Positions 11,510-23,884 of a stretch of 64,000 nucleotides of DNA are shown one piece after another. Position numbers and translations under genes: made by a program. The notes beneath the pieces were generated by a model that saw only the letters and a program-made list of their open reading frames with translations, was not told the DNA's origin and made no database searches. Source of the DNA: Aquilaria yunnanensis (taxonomy: Eukaryota; Streptophyta; Magnoliopsida; Malvales; Thymelaeaceae); NCBI GenBank assembly GCA_039654915.1, contig CM077596.1:1674001-1738000 (forward strand). The letters run 5' to 3'. Each line of letters begins with the position of its first letter. Position 1 is the stretch's first letter.

Positions 11510-13335
11510 AATAATAATAGTTTGGGGGCCCAGGGAGAAAATGTAAAAACCTTAAACATTAAGAGTTTAACAATTAACTCAAGAAAAGTTAAGGAAAAAA
11601 AACTTAATTTCACTAAAAAAATAAAATAATCCATGGTGACTAATGTTTTAGTTTAGAAAACAACACACCATAGAAAAAAAAAAAAACAAAAGAACCAAGA
11701 GATCAAACAAAAACACTATAATTAAGTAGTTTCTAAGTTTAGTGCCCAAAACGTCAAGTTGATCAAACTCAGGGTCTAATGTGGGAATGTGAGAAATGGA
11801 AACAATACAAGGACTGGAAATGTGTTTCATAAAAAAAAACGTGAAACAAAATGAAAGTAAGAGAATAACAAGATAGGCCCCCAAAACAGTTATTGTGTTG
11901 TAAAAATTTAACCAAACTTCTAAAATAAGCAACCGTGTAAAAAAAAGTATGTATCAAGTGAAAGAGCAGGCCATAGCCAAGCCAAAAAACAAGGGGTAAA
12001 TGTGAAAAGATACTATAGTTTACTGTTCAAATGAATGGTAACTCAAAATGACTTTTAGTATTTAGTACGAGGTTATGTTTGACCTGCACATTGTAGCGGG
12101 TAATTTTTTCAATAAATTTATCATTAAAATAAATATCAATAATAATAATTTAAAAATTTTAAGTCATAAATTTATGTTCATTAATTATTTTATCTTAATT
12201 TTGAGTTAAATTTTTTTTTATGTAATGTTCTTATCATTAAAACTATCAGTTATGATCAAAACATAAAACTGTGAAATATAATATTATACATTTATTTGAA
12301 ATGTTGAATTTTTTTTTATTTTGTGATTAAAGAATAATTGACTAAAAAATTTTATCTCTTGTCAATTTAAATTCCAATTTTTAATATAGATGAAAAGTTT
12401 ATTTAGAAAAATTCACTTTCAATTTTAGGAATTATTGACCAAATTACTTTATTAAATCATAGAGCTTTTGTTTTTACCTTTACTACATTAATGGTAACCA
12501 ATGTTTTACTTTAGAAAATAATACATCATAAAAAAATATAAAATTGTGTTTAATTTATGTTAATCAATGAATGATTTAACGATTAATATAGTAAAGGTAA
12601 AAGAAAAAAAAAACAAATAAATTGACTAAAGTGGAATCAATCAAAATTATACTAAAGAGGACAAATCATAGTGACTAAAGCTTTGTTTAAGAAAACAATA
12701 ATGAAGAAAAACAACAAAAATAGTTTGGAGACCAAGAGAGAAAATGTAAAAATTTTAGGTATTAAGAGTTTAACAATTAACTTAATAAAATTTAATAAAA
12801 AAAACTCTATTTTACTAAAAAAAAAATAAACAAACCATGGTGAATTACTATAATTAAGTACTAGTTATTACGTTCAAGGACCAAAACAGAAAATGGATCA
12901 AGCTTAGGGTCTAATATGGGAAACAGAAACAATATAGGGATTAGAAACGGGTTTCATCAAAAAAAAATATGAAGAATTGCTCAGTAGTACGGCGAATCGT
13001 GGGATGAGAGAGTTTCTAGCTCAATATACCAAGAATAAGTAGAACCGTAAAAAATGAGTTCTAGAAATCAACCGTAAAAAGAAGCAATCATGTCCTAAGA
13101 AGAAGAAAAAAACAAAGACACTCTGCTAGCGCGTGAGCGTCACCTAAATGGCTACTGCCTTCCAAAAAGCTGATTAAGCTCCTAAAAGAAGCAATCGCTT
13201 CTAAAGAAAAAAACAAAAGAGAGACACTCTGTTGGCACATTATCACCACTCAAATGAGTAAAATGATAAAAACATTGTAGTTTTTCTATAATTTAGATAG
13301 TGGAGCCTTCTTGGCTTTTATAGAAGTTAGTAGTA
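11510..13335. repeat. Dispersed repeat, two adjacent copies
   Basis: A full copy spans about 12066-13335 and a partial copy about 11510-12060. Both contain a GACCAAGAGAGAAAATGTAA-type block, a run ending in AATTAACT, and a GGGTCTAAT block. The same order of blocks recurs at 44385-46165 inside the ALDH intron. Both long copies end near a CATTGTAGTTT...CTTTTATA stretch. No coding capacity is seen; the class of element is unknown. Confidence 0.6.
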
Positions 13336-13496
13336 ATTTGTGTGTGTATGTGTGGCGAAGCTTCGGCAAGTCGCTTGCGTATCCAAGTCAGCGTCAATTA
13401 GCAGCCGCCGAGTCAAAATTTCTCGGTTCGCACACGCCTCCCGGTCGTCTTACTTTTCCATCACTGCCCTTTCCGAGAAGCTGCTTAGGAAACCCT

Positions 13497-13506
13497 CATA
13501 TATAAA
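13497..13506 (+). promoter_or_regulatory. TATA box of the arabinogalactan-peptide gene
   Basis: CATATATAAA lies 114 bp before the ATG at 13620, a usual spacing for a plant TATA box with a short 5' UTR. Confidence 0.6.
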
Positions 13507-13619
13507 CCCATCGCCTCTTCCATCATTCTCCATCCAAATCGAATCGTACTTGCTCAGTTCTACGAGCTTCTCTTCGAATTCGAATTTCTCCGTTGATTTT
13601 CTTGCTTTCTTCTTCCGAG

Positions 13620-13814
13620 ATGAGTTCGACCGTGAGACTGGGCCCTTTTCCTCTTTTCGTGTTCATGTTGTTGGCGCTTCTGCGACTGAGTTACGGCCAG
13701 CAACCGGTGGCCTCGCCGGCGGCTGCTCCTTCCAGCGATGGATCGGCGATCGATCAGGGGATTGCTTATTTTCTCCTTCTGGTGGCGCTCGCCATAACAT
13801 ACCTCTTCCATTGA
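13620..13814 (+). CDS. Arabinogalactan peptide (AG-peptide), GPI-anchored
   Basis: An intronless gene for a 64-residue AG-peptide of the Arabidopsis AGP16/20/22/41 type. Residues 1-26 form a signal peptide ending in LSYG before QQ. The mature part is very short and has the VASPAAAP motif, whose prolines would be hydroxylated and carry arabinogalactan. The SSDGSAIDQGIAY stretch and hydrophobic tail (LLLVALAITYLFH) form the GPI-anchor signal. The product would be a plasma-membrane or cell-wall proteoglycan peptide. I chose the ATG at 13620 because an upstream in-frame start would put extra residues before a complete signal peptide. The TATA box at 13497-13506 fits. Confidence 0.93.
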   Translation: MSSTVRLGPFPLFVFMLLALLRLSYGQQPVASPAAAPSSDGSAIDQGIAYFLLLVALAITYLFH

Positions 13815-14513
13815 TTCTTTACGGGCTTTTCATTGGGGTTTGAATTGATGATTTTTTTATTCTTGTATGTTGGATTTGATTTCCCGGTTGGAGGAAATGC
13901 GGATAATATTTGTATCTCGTTGAACAAAATGGATCTTATGGTCCATTATTGAATTGTTCGTGGTGGAATTGCAAATTTGCAATAGCATCATCGTTGGTGA
14001 ATATTAAATTTGTATTTGTGTAAACTTATGGGCTGATTTGATAACGCTTCTCGTACCTACCTGGCGGATTACTGAAAAAATAGTAGCCTAAAAACCGTTT
14101 TTGCCTGGTAGGCTGGTACCCCTCGACCTATTTAAATAGTAAAACATAAATGACTCTTTCATTATATGAGGATGAAAATGAAGATTAAAAAAAAAATGAA
14201 GACTAATTAACCATTTGTCCCATATAAAGATCATATTTTAAAAAAAAATAAAATAGCTTTCTACCAAAAAAAATAATAATAAAAGGGCAGTTACAATTTT
14301 TTGAATCCTAGCCATTATCCTAAAAAATTATTTACGAAATGCACCAATTAAACAGATTCTTCAGGGTCTAATATAGCCCAAAATAGTATGTGAAACAAAC
14401 AAAAAAAAAAGCAATGTTTTAAGATAAATTGCTATTCTGGGATAAAGTGACTTGAGTTAATTTTTTTAGACCATAAATCTAGGGTTAACAAAAATTACTG
14501 TAATTGTGAAACA

Positions 14514-14668
14514 ACTTTTATTTTCTGTTGTTCCATATATGATAAAATTCCTATTGTTTGTTCGATATATTGTAAAATAAAAATCATTTCACAATTATAG
14601 TCATTTCACAATAGGAATTTTATCACAATAGGAGTTTTATCATATATGGAACAACAGGAAATAAAAGT
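14514..14668. repeat. Near-perfect inverted repeat
   Basis: Arms 14514-14557 and 14625-14668 are 44 nt each and complementary with two mismatches, separated by a 67-nt AT-rich loop. It lies just left of the hAT element at 14744, outside its target-site duplication. The transcript would form a strong hairpin. Confidence 0.9.
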
Positions 14669-14743
14669 CATAAGCCAAAGTCATAAGCCAACCTAATTAA
14701 ATAGGGGAAAAAATCAAAGATGGGGATGGTGAATTCTTCGAGC

Positions 14744-17700
14744 CAGGGCGTAGTCAGGATTATAGACTAGGGGGCGGGATGAGAGTGAATATATAAATGA
14801 GTTGTTAAAATGTATAAATTTACAATTAACAACAGAAAACATCAAATAATAATACATATAAACTCATGAAATTTAAAAGTCTACAATAATTAAGTTCAAT
14901 TCAAGAGTTTACAACTCAAAATCTAACACGACGCTCCTACAAATCTCTAAAATCATCAAGTATTGAATCTAAACTGAAAGTCTCCATAATATTTTTTTCA
15001 ATATATAAAAAAAGACTATCAGCAAGATAATTATTATCTATCTTGTTTCTCAATCTAGTCTTCACAATTTTCATAGTTGAAAAAGCACGTTCTGTAGTAG
15101 CAATTAACACAGGAAGAGTCAATAGTAAACAGATCAATCTATCAATCAAAAAGTAATAACTTAACTTTCCGGTAGCTGCTAAAACTTGGCATAACTCAGC
15201 TATTGATGACAATCCTTCAAAATTTGATAAATTTCTAATATTAGCATAAAAATTCGTAGTTGAAACGAAATCAAGTCATGTTCATATCTTGAAAAATCAT
15301 TGGGATAATATTTATGGGCAAGGCTGCAAATGGAATCAATATCAAATGACTTGAACTCATCTTTCGGATTCAAACACAAGCTTAACTTCAAAAGCTCTAT
15401 AAGACGCCTATTGAACCTGAAAGATATCTCGCACAACTGAAAATCTATAGTTTCATTGAACACATCAAAATGATAATAATGCTCCACATCAACATCATTA
15501 TGTCGGTGACTACTACGCCCCACAAAATGGGGAGCACTCATATTTGTAACATCAATATCATGTAGTGAACAAAATGAGCAAACCTTTTGAATAAAAGAAT
15601 TTCATCCATCCCTCCTTAACTCCTGTAAGCACAATGAAGTAGTTTCCACTAAGTCCATTGCTTTTATAATGTCTTAACCCTTTTGTTGTAATGTTTGGCA
15701 TAGAACATCAATTATACCGAAAATCTCATATATCAAGTGAGCAATGAAAATAAACTCAAATGAGAGCATTCTTTTCAAAGCAATTGCAGCATCTCCTCTT
15801 GACTTATAATTAACACCATATTCCTTAACATTTTCAAGAACCTTACAAGCAGCATCAAACATATTAAGAAGACTACTAACTGATGCAAAGTGAGAACTCC
15901 AACGGGTATCACCCGACCTTTGCAAAGTACTAATTTAGTTAGCACCAGTTCCAGTTTCAAGCTTATCAATAGATATCAAGTGTGCAATATTATTAGCATG
16001 AGCGGCTTGTAACTCATTATGGTGTTTACAAGAGGCAGTAATAACATTGACAATAAGAGATAAATTTTGAAAGAACTCATGTATAACATTTACCTTTTTT
16101 GCTGCTGTAACTAATACCAATTGTAAGCAATGAGCTAAGCGATGGATATAATATGCTTGAGGACAATTATTGAGAAACAATGTTTGCAATCCTTTCTATT
16201 CCCCACGCATGTTACTATTACCATCATACCCTTGGCCACGAATATTTTGAACATTTAATTCATGATCAGAAAGAATACTACAAATCTCAGAGTATAAACT
16301 AGCTGATGATGTATATTTCAAATGTGAAATATAAAATAACTGCTCCTGTACACAACCTTTGATATCAACAAATCGAAGAACAAGGGCCATTTGTTCATTT
16401 TTACTTTCATCACTTGTTTCATCCACAATGATACAGAACATCGAATCACCAATATCCTCACGAATCTTCTTCCTTACTTTCTTTGCAAATACATGTAAGA
16501 TTTCTTTTTGTATTACAGAAGATGTGTATTTTGCATTGCAATGAGCATTTTCTAAGACAACACTTGCCACTTTGTCATTATAAGATGCTATATATTTTAG
16601 CAGCTTAAGGAAATTTCCTTGATTTCTTGAATCAATAGACTCATCATGGCCTCTAAATGCAATCCCTTGAAAAGATAATCACCGAGCAACATCGATTGAA
16701 GTTCTGAGCCAAAGTCTATTTTTTTCAATCTCTTCCCCTGATTGTTTCTCCATTGCCTTATCAATATGACTGGATTGGTTCAATAATGTTGCACAATTAC
16801 TCATGGCATTATTGTGTGAGGAACAAGGGCTTAACCCCATATGCTTGAGTAATTAACAATTCTTCCCATCTTTAACCTTTTTCCATTTCCGAAAACCATT
16901 CACAGTAAAAGAATCCCAACCATTTTATACTTTTGATTTCTCCGTAAACAAATAACAATAAAAACAAAATGCAGCATCTTTTGTTTCAGAATACTCAAGC
17001 CAAAGGAATTCAAAAAACCATGAATACTGAAACTTACGTTGATTATTTTCCGACCCTGAAAGAGGATAATCACACTTCATCTGATAAGGACCGACATTTA
17101 AGTATGCCCTTCTTATCTAATCCTTTTTGTTAACCAGATATTTCCACATTGGTGGGCATAACCTTGGCTCACGCACTATAGAAACATTTGTAGAATTTGA
17201 AGTTCCTGGAGTTTGTTGAGAAGATTCAACAGTTGGAGATTGAAGATAATCTGCGTCTCCAACAGATTCTGAAACCTCTTCCACCATTCGTGGACATTGA
17301 CCCCTTTAAGTTTGGCTTTCACCTTCCGGTGGAGACTTCTTATGAAAGAAGTGGAATAGTTTTTTTTGTTTGCTACCCATAGTTGTGGAAGCAAACTTGA
17401 AACATCAAGATAACAAAACTAACTAATTCAAAGTAAATATCTGTCCTAAATTTAGTGCTACTGCTTTGTAATTTGTAAATATTTTTTAATATCAACTAAA
17501 TGGAATGATTTTTTTATCAACAAGCAGTGGCAAACTTTTCTTCTTAAAAAGAATTTTAAGTCACTTAGAACAATTAAACACGTACTAAGTACCAACTAAC
17601 ATACTCACTACTCAAAGGCTCTAACTAACAAACTCTAGTATAACCCAACAACAAATCAACAATCAACAACAATCAAGTCTTATCTTCACTCTTCAAGAAA

Positions 17701-18584
17701 CCAACTAACCAAATCAATTAAACGTAATCAACAATAACAGTGGAAACGTAAAGACAAGCTGCTTAACTTATTTGGAAGGCTGGAAAATCATATCAGCCGA
17801 AGAGCTAAGAGACCAGAAATAAGCAGTCAAGCAGTGCAAAAAGCGAATTGGATTTGGGGGACCTGACCTCTAACCCAACAACAATAATAATCAAGTCTTC
17901 TAACTTAGTGACTCTTTTCTTCACTCTTCAAGAAACCAATTAAACAGGTCAATTAAATAAAATCAACAATATTACAATACAATGTCGAGACTCGAGAAGA
18001 CAAACGAACTGCTTCAGTTCAACTTCACCTACTGCTAGAATGGAAAATCAGATCAGTGGAACGGCGAAGGCCCGAAGAGTGAAGATGCTGGGGGGCGAGG
18101 GTGCCGATCCCATTCGCGTCGCACGCTGGAGCCTTCCTTTACTTACTGGAATGGAAAATCTCAAAATCAGATCAGCGGAACGGCGAAGGCCCCAAGAGCG
18201 AAGACGCCGAGGGCGGGGGCGCTAGCCCTGGTCGGCCGTTGGCTGTTGCCGAGTGAATCGCATTCGCGTCGCATGCAGAAGCCTTCTGCCTTCGCAAATC
18301 GCAATCAGCATAATCCCAAATTCGCAATTCACAAACAACAGGGGAGCTCTATCTCTGGACTGTGAAACTAAAATGGGAAAGAAAAGAAACGCACCGGATC
18401 GTTAAAATCATTTAAAAAAAGGTTAAACTATATAAAGGTCCTCCATTAATTTTAAAACTTACATATAGGTACCTAACTTTAATTTTCCTACAATTATATC
18501 ACCTATACTACCTAACCCAATAAATTTTCCAAAATTCTAAAAGGGGCGGCTGCCACCCCTCGTCCCTACATAAATACGCCCTTG
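14744..18584 (-). mobile_element. Autonomous-type hAT transposon (decayed)
   Basis: Inverted ends CAGGGCGTAGTCAGGAT (left) and, in reverse, CAAGGGCGTATTTATGT (right) are flanked by a perfect 8-bp duplication CTTCGAGC at 14736-14743 and 18585-18592. The 3841-bp interior carries a broken transposase gene on the minus strand. The transposase-upstream end (17.6-18.3 kb) holds two sets of direct repeats, including two copies of a GC-rich AGATCAGNGGAACGGCGAAG block at about 18049 and 18167. Confidence 0.92.
14937..17382 (-). pseudogene. hAT transposase, TTF-type/DUF4371 class, broken
   Basis: Reading the minus strand from about 17382 to 14937 with frame changes gives a recognisable hAT transposase of the TTF-type zinc-finger family. 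The N-terminal region has the WLEYSETKDAAFCFYCYLF zinc-finger block and LSFQGIAFRGHDES. Next comes the DUF4371/RNase H-like core (FCIIVDETSDESKNEQ, GQGYDGNSNMRG, IHRLAHCLQLVL, RSGDTRWSSH). The C-terminal hAT dimerisation region (ATTERAFSTMKIVKTRLRN) ends at 14937. Stop codons and frameshifts break it into at least five pieces, so it cannot make a whole enzyme. The terminal repeats and target duplication are intact, so mobilisation in trans cannot be excluded. Confidence 0.92.
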
Positions 18585-18592
18585 CTTCGAGC

Positions 18593-19811
18593 CAACCTAA
18601 CTCACTTAACCAACCGACTTTTCCTTTTAAAGTACAATTTTTGGGAGATAATAGGCCATATTCAAATCCAAGGAAGAGGCACTAGAGCACAAATGGTTCC
18701 CCCTAATTACCCAAAATATAAAAGAAAATTCTCAAATGAGTGGAAACAAGCTAAACCTTTTATCAAACAGTTCGAGCTTGAATTCAATTTTTTTATTATT
18801 GAGCCAAGTCTAATGAGTTTCAAGCTGAACTTCAAGCTTCATTTTTATGTTTGAACTCTTACAGGCTGAGATTTGAGTTTGAAATTAATTAGTTCAAACT
18901 CTTATAGAGTCTAATATTTTTTTAATTTAAAAACTAAATTAATTTTATTTTTAATGCTATAACTAAACCCTAAAATTTTACTAATTTTTATTAATTACAT
19001 TGAGTTCAAATCTCGAATCGAGCTCAAACTTTGAATTGTGTTTTTAGCTTGTTGAGTCATTGAACTGAACTCAAACTTTTTGAATTGAGCTTCAAACCTC
19101 GTTTTTCAAACTTATTGAGCTTCAACTTGAGACCGAGTTAAGCCAAACTTCAAGCATGGTGTTTTTGGGCTCGACTCAACTTGTTTTCACCCTTATCTCC
19201 AACATTACTGGGGATCGAGTTGTGTAAAAATCGAGTTCAAATGGACCACGATTAACTCAAACTCGACAGTGAGTCCGAGTTGTGAATCCATCGGTTTAAC
19301 TGCCGTGCGGGTTCAGTAAAGAATAGGACGGGTCCAACGAACCAACTCCTGGAAACGCATTTACGAAGCAGAGTCACATGGGCCTGAAAACGAAATGCAC
19401 ATTCCAACTTTAAAAAAACAAAAAAGAAACCCAGATCCATTATATCCGGCCGAATCAAATTCCAGTAACATCTGAGGATTTCACCATTCAACTTTTATTA
19501 TACTAAATAAATTACTAATTGCTACGTCCTTTATATCGTACAATTCTTTTGTCTAGCATCTCACAACTTTTTTATTATGGTCATTTTTTCTAGTGCAAAG
19601 CACATTCTTTTACAACTGTTTTCCAAAGTGATTCCACCATGGTCAAAAAGGCTGTAGACTGTAGTTGGTATGAAAATAAAAGGAGAGCTATTAAAACAAA
19701 AAATTTCACATACTAATACAACTTGAAACTGACTGTTTGTCACTGTAACCAACAGCGTAATCCTTTTTTTCTCAACATCTTTTATGGGAAGATATCTTGT
19801 AATATTAAATA
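18593..19811. other. Intergenic, diverged repeat DNA
   Basis: About 18765-19195 is rich in CTTGAGCTCAAACTTGA-like words and ends in TTTTCACCCTTA, so it resembles a decayed hAT-like element of the TAGGGGTG family, but I could not find a matching left end or target duplication. No gene seen. Confidence 0.4.
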
Positions 19812-20040
19812 CTTCCTCGGTCTAATAAAGAATAATAATTTTTTTTTAAAAAAAAATAATTTTTTTTTAAAAAAAATTAAGATCTAATTTATCGTATTAC
19901 ATTCATTTAAACTCTCTTTATATAAATCTAAAAAAAATTATTTTAACTTCAAAAGTAAAAATAAAAAAAATAATATTAATTACATATATATTAATCTTCG
20001 CATCCAAAAAAACATATCACCTAAAATGTGATGGATGGAG
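19812..20040. mobile_element. Stowaway-like MITE upstream of small gene
   Basis: A degenerate 229-bp element with ends CTTCCTCGGTCTAATA and, in reverse, CTCCATCCATCACATTT, and TA at 19810-19811 and 20041-20042. It lies 244 bp before the ATG of the next gene, within its likely promoter region. Confidence 0.6.
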
Positions 20041-20138
20041 TAATTTTATATGTATAGTAACTGAAATTATTTTTTCTAATATAGTCATAATTAATGAAGA
20101 AAAAACTTAAAATCACCGGCGTATATAATAACTATCCC

Positions 20139-20148
20139 TCTATATATG
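20139..20148 (+). promoter_or_regulatory. TATA box of the gene at 20285
   Basis: CTCTATATATG occurs here, about 140 bp before the ATG at 20285. Confidence 0.5.
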
Positions 20149-20284
20149 TGGAGCAGTACATGTCACTGGCCCCATGTAATGTGTAAAGTGAAAGTAGTTG
20201 CTCAAACGGTAGCTCACTTCTCTTATTACCAAGCAACCGAAAACAAGGCAGGCAGCAAGCTAGTAGCTAGCAAGAGACAAGGAT

Positions 20285-20626
20285 ATGGAGATGATCGGAT
20301 GCTGCTGCAAGTCCCACCGACGGTACGAAGAGATCGAATCGGCCGACCTAACGGCAGCCACCACCAGCTCTCCTGGTAAGCTCCGGTGGCGAGCTCTGTG
20401 GATGAAGATGAAGAGAGAGAAGAGAAGGTTGTTTATGGAATCGGGTCATCATGTGCCCTGCTACGATGCTTGCAGTTATGCCAAGAACTTCGATTCCGGG
20501 TTCACTTGGGATGAGCCGGAAAATCTCTCCCGTTCCTTCTCCGTCCGGTTCGCCGATCCCTCCGGACGCCGCGTCTTTCTCCGATCCGATAAAGCAAGCA
20601 GCTGTGTCAAAGGGCCGTCGTCTTAA
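20285..20626 (+). CDS. Small plant protein, function unknown
   Basis: A single-exon frame of 113 residues. The N-terminus (MEMIGCCCKSHRRYEEIE) has three adjacent cysteines that could be acylated, followed by a basic helix rich in Arg/Lys (about residues 33-49). The centre has the CYDACSYAKNFDSGFTW motif. The C-terminal part is RSFSVRFADPSGRR. I recall the Y-D-x-x-S-Y-x-x-N-F-D motif in a family of short uncharacterised land-plant proteins, some annotated as membrane-associated kinase regulator-like, but I cannot assign a function. Codon composition is GC-rich compared with the flanks and a TATA box lies upstream, supporting a real gene. Confidence 0.78.
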   Translation: MEMIGCCCKSHRRYEEIESADLTAATTSSPGKLRWRALWMKMKREKRRLFMESGHHVPCYDACSYAKNFDSGFTWDEPENLSRSFSVRFADPSGRRVFLRSDKASSCVKGPSS

Positions 20627-21796
20627 CGAGTAATTTTGCTGCTTATTTCTCTTTTCGGGAGTGATTTTATTGATAATAGACAGCTTTTTATGAATACCTA
20701 ATTTCTTAGATCCTTATTAAATGATTTTCAGATTCTTTAATGAGTAGTAAAATGGTTGAATATAAACTTTACTTATATTTTACACATAAACGGAGGTTAT
20801 GAGAAGTGGAGATTGGAATATTCGACCTCCTCGTAACAAAAACAGAATAACTAATAATCGAAATTCTTGTAACCACGAACTTGGTTTAATGACTAAAGCA
20901 TTGGTGATAGTGGCTAAAGCATTGTTGATAATGTGGGAGGTTTAGGTTCTACTCTAGCCTCCCCACTTCCTCTTAAAAAATACAACATAAAATAGGTTTA
21001 ATTATTCTCTAAATCCTGAAAAGCTGACATTCTCCTTAAAATATTAATACATCTACTTTTGTATACTTATAAATTTACTTCTAAATACAAAGAAAAATCC
21101 ATAAGTCTTATTTGTTCTAAATGTGGGCATTGGCATTGGCATAACAGTTGAGCTTTCTTTACCGGCAAAAAACCTATTATTAATGAAAAATAAATTACAA
21201 AAAGTCCAATTTTAGAAAGGTACTGAAACAAATTAGTCCAATAAACTCCAATCAAACATAAAGAGCTTACATCAAGCTCCCAGCATCCGACATCCTAAAT
21301 AATCCTCCCTTAACCTTAGAAATCCAAACACCCCCTACTAAACCCAAATAATCCTCCCTTAGGGCTCCGAGCTGTTAGGAAGACGAAAATAGACTTCCAT
21401 ACTCAATGAAAAAGTTTAAATGACAAAAATTATTGGAGGCTTAATGGTCGATGATGAAGTGTAGCAAGTGGGTTCAATAGCGATATCAGAAATAGTAATG
21501 GGTGGTGTTACAAATGGTAACAATTTTGAGTAACACAAAAAATTATTATCATAAAAATGGGACACTTAATGATCAATGTTGAAGTGCAACAAGTGGGTTG
21601 AAATAGGGGTACCAGAAACAATAATGGAATCCATGAATAATTTGGTAACGTTGGCCAGCAACTTCTGAATTTTCTGGTTCTTGGTCACATGCCATGTGTG
21701 TGGGGGACACATAAATCAGACATTTCAGAAATAGTTATGCCCTTAAGCCGCATGATATTTTTAATGAAAATTTAAACATGTTGCTTTTTTTTTGGG
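20627..21796. other. Intergenic DNA
   Basis: Probable 3' UTR of the preceding gene followed by anonymous AT-rich sequence. A CAAATAATCCTCCCTTA-type pair of short direct repeats lies at about 21296-21360. No gene seen. Confidence 0.4.
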
Positions 21797-22149
21797 TAAT
21801 TGTATTTTTTTGAACGTAAAAGTATTCATTGATTAATCATTGAGAGATGAGTTCAACTATAATGGGTACAGAGGTGACCAATAAAGACGGCCAATACCAA
21901 AAAATCCTAAGCAGGCTGCAAAATGAACATCAGAGTTCAGAATACGCAAAAACAAAAACAAATGAAACGAAATGAAAGGACAAGACTAGTCATCTAATGT
22001 CATCTATCACGATACCAAACAGATGAAACAAGTACCACTAGGTTCCTGCAACTCTCAAACCAATATTTATGCGTCAAATTCTACAATGAGTCGTTGGTAC
22101 CCCCAAGCTCTCACCTCCATCAAGCCATATAAGAAAAAGGGCTATGTGG

Positions 22150-22963
22150 TAGGGGTGAAAATGGGCCAGGCCGAGCTCGAGTCCACTGAGCTCGAGCTTG
22201 GCCCTTTTGCATTTGGTACTATCCGGGCTCGAGCTCGAATTGCTTGAGCCCAATTTTTTTAGGCTCGAGCTCAACTCGAGATAAGCTCGAGCTCAGCTCG
22301 AAAGCTTGTTAGGCTCAAATAGCACATATAAAACTTTAGCACCATACTTGTAGCTTAAATAAAAGATAGGGACTAAACCTGTAATTTACCTATAGAGATA
22401 ACTATAAAAGAGAAAATAACAAAATCTATCCTAGACTTTCTAATCATTTTCTAGTTTACCCTAATTTTGTAAATTTTGTAAATAAGCCATCATCTTTTTC
22501 CAGACATCAATTTCTGTCTGGAGCTGCCGGCTGGAGCTTAATGGTGGTGAACAAGCACACCACTGCCTCCAGCTCCACTAGCCCTTGAAGGATTGGGCAG
22601 CACGGTTTCACCACGGGAAGAAGGAGAGTAACGTGGGGTTTGTTATGGGAGGGACTGTCACCGAAGGAGGAATCATGATAGGAGGGACAATCACTGGAGG
22701 AATCACGATTTTGGGGGGGATGGGGTTTTCTGGGCTCAACGCCCCAAGGGCGTTAACACTTCTTACAAGCGGCCCAATGACAAAAAGGGTCCTAGAAACA
22801 AAATATAGGGCCTGTTAAGCTTGCGAGCTTAAGGGGCCGAGTAGCATCAGGCTTGAGCTCGGCCCTAAATAAACTCAAGCCTTTGAAAAGGCCCGACTTG
22901 AAATACGCTTACTCGAGCTCGAGCTCGAGCTACCCGAATTAGGCCCGACCCATTTTCAGCCCT
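22150..22963. mobile_element. Non-autonomous hAT-like element inside the LINE
   Basis: The ends TAGGGGTGAAAATGGG and, in reverse, AGGGCTGAAAATGGGTCGGG are inverted copies. The flanks CTATGTGG (22142-22149) and ATATGTGG (22964-22971) fit an 8-bp duplication with one mismatch. The subterminal regions are full of GAGCTCGAGC palindromic words. No transposase. Confidence 0.8.
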
Positions 22964-23884
22964 ATATGTGGGTTGATCGTTCAACTTCTCAAAGCAAACA
23001 AAAGAGATATATGTAGGAAAGGCCATAAAGTCTCAAAACAATATGCCAATGGAACTACACTACAAAGATGAGAAAGTGGCCATGTCAACATTTACTTTCA
23101 TGTAGCCATTAGGTGGAGGTGACCACTGATAAGGAGTAAGGAGGACCAGTGTTGTGTGACTAGATGGAAAAAAGGCCTCCCAGTTTGAGGTCTAGGCCTT
23201 TATTGACTCAACCAAATGCCTAGGTGTAACATTGTGAGTCGTTCACAAGCAAAACCTTGTTCTAGTTCCACCAAAGATACCAACCCATGATTGCAAAAAG
23301 ATAGCCCTATTGTGATACACATGTTGAAAACTACTCAAAGATGAATAAATTGGGAGGGAGCATAGGGTTTCTAAACATGTAGGCATTCCCGGACCTTAGT
23401 CGCAAAGGGGCATGTTAATGAGATATTGATTCCATGCCACTCCCACACACTAGGCAAGAAGAAGGAACTTCCATAACTCTTATTTGCAAGTTGTATCATG
23501 TGGGCAAGGTGTTGACAATGGCTCACCACCAAGATAGCTAAAGTCGCGTGCCCGTGTGAGCACACCGCGGGGGGAGGGGGGGATGACACTAGAAAAAATT
23601 TTCACTCTTGATCACCTGCCCACGAAAGATGGCCCTTAAGTAGGGAAAACGCAACATGATACACTGTATTGACTGTGAACTAACCTGACAAGGTCATCCT
23701 TCAAGTGAACAAGTCGGTTCTGCAGGCTACTAAGAGCAAAATTTGTAGTATACTGGAGACATCATTTGGATGAAACAGAGCCTCTAGCATCAGTACCCGC
23801 CATGCAGAGCCATCATCTGAAATCAGCTAAGAAATTGTCATGTTCTCCAAACCAGGTAACATAGTCGTGACTGGACAAGGGGAA

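Noticed and set aside
13340..13843. 167-codon plus-strand frame around the AG-peptide
   Set aside because: It is in a different frame from the AG-peptide; its upstream part is promoter and 5' UTR.
18765..19195. Possible fifth TAGGGGTG-family element
   Set aside because: The right end (TTTTCACCCTTA) fits, but no left end or target duplication is visible.
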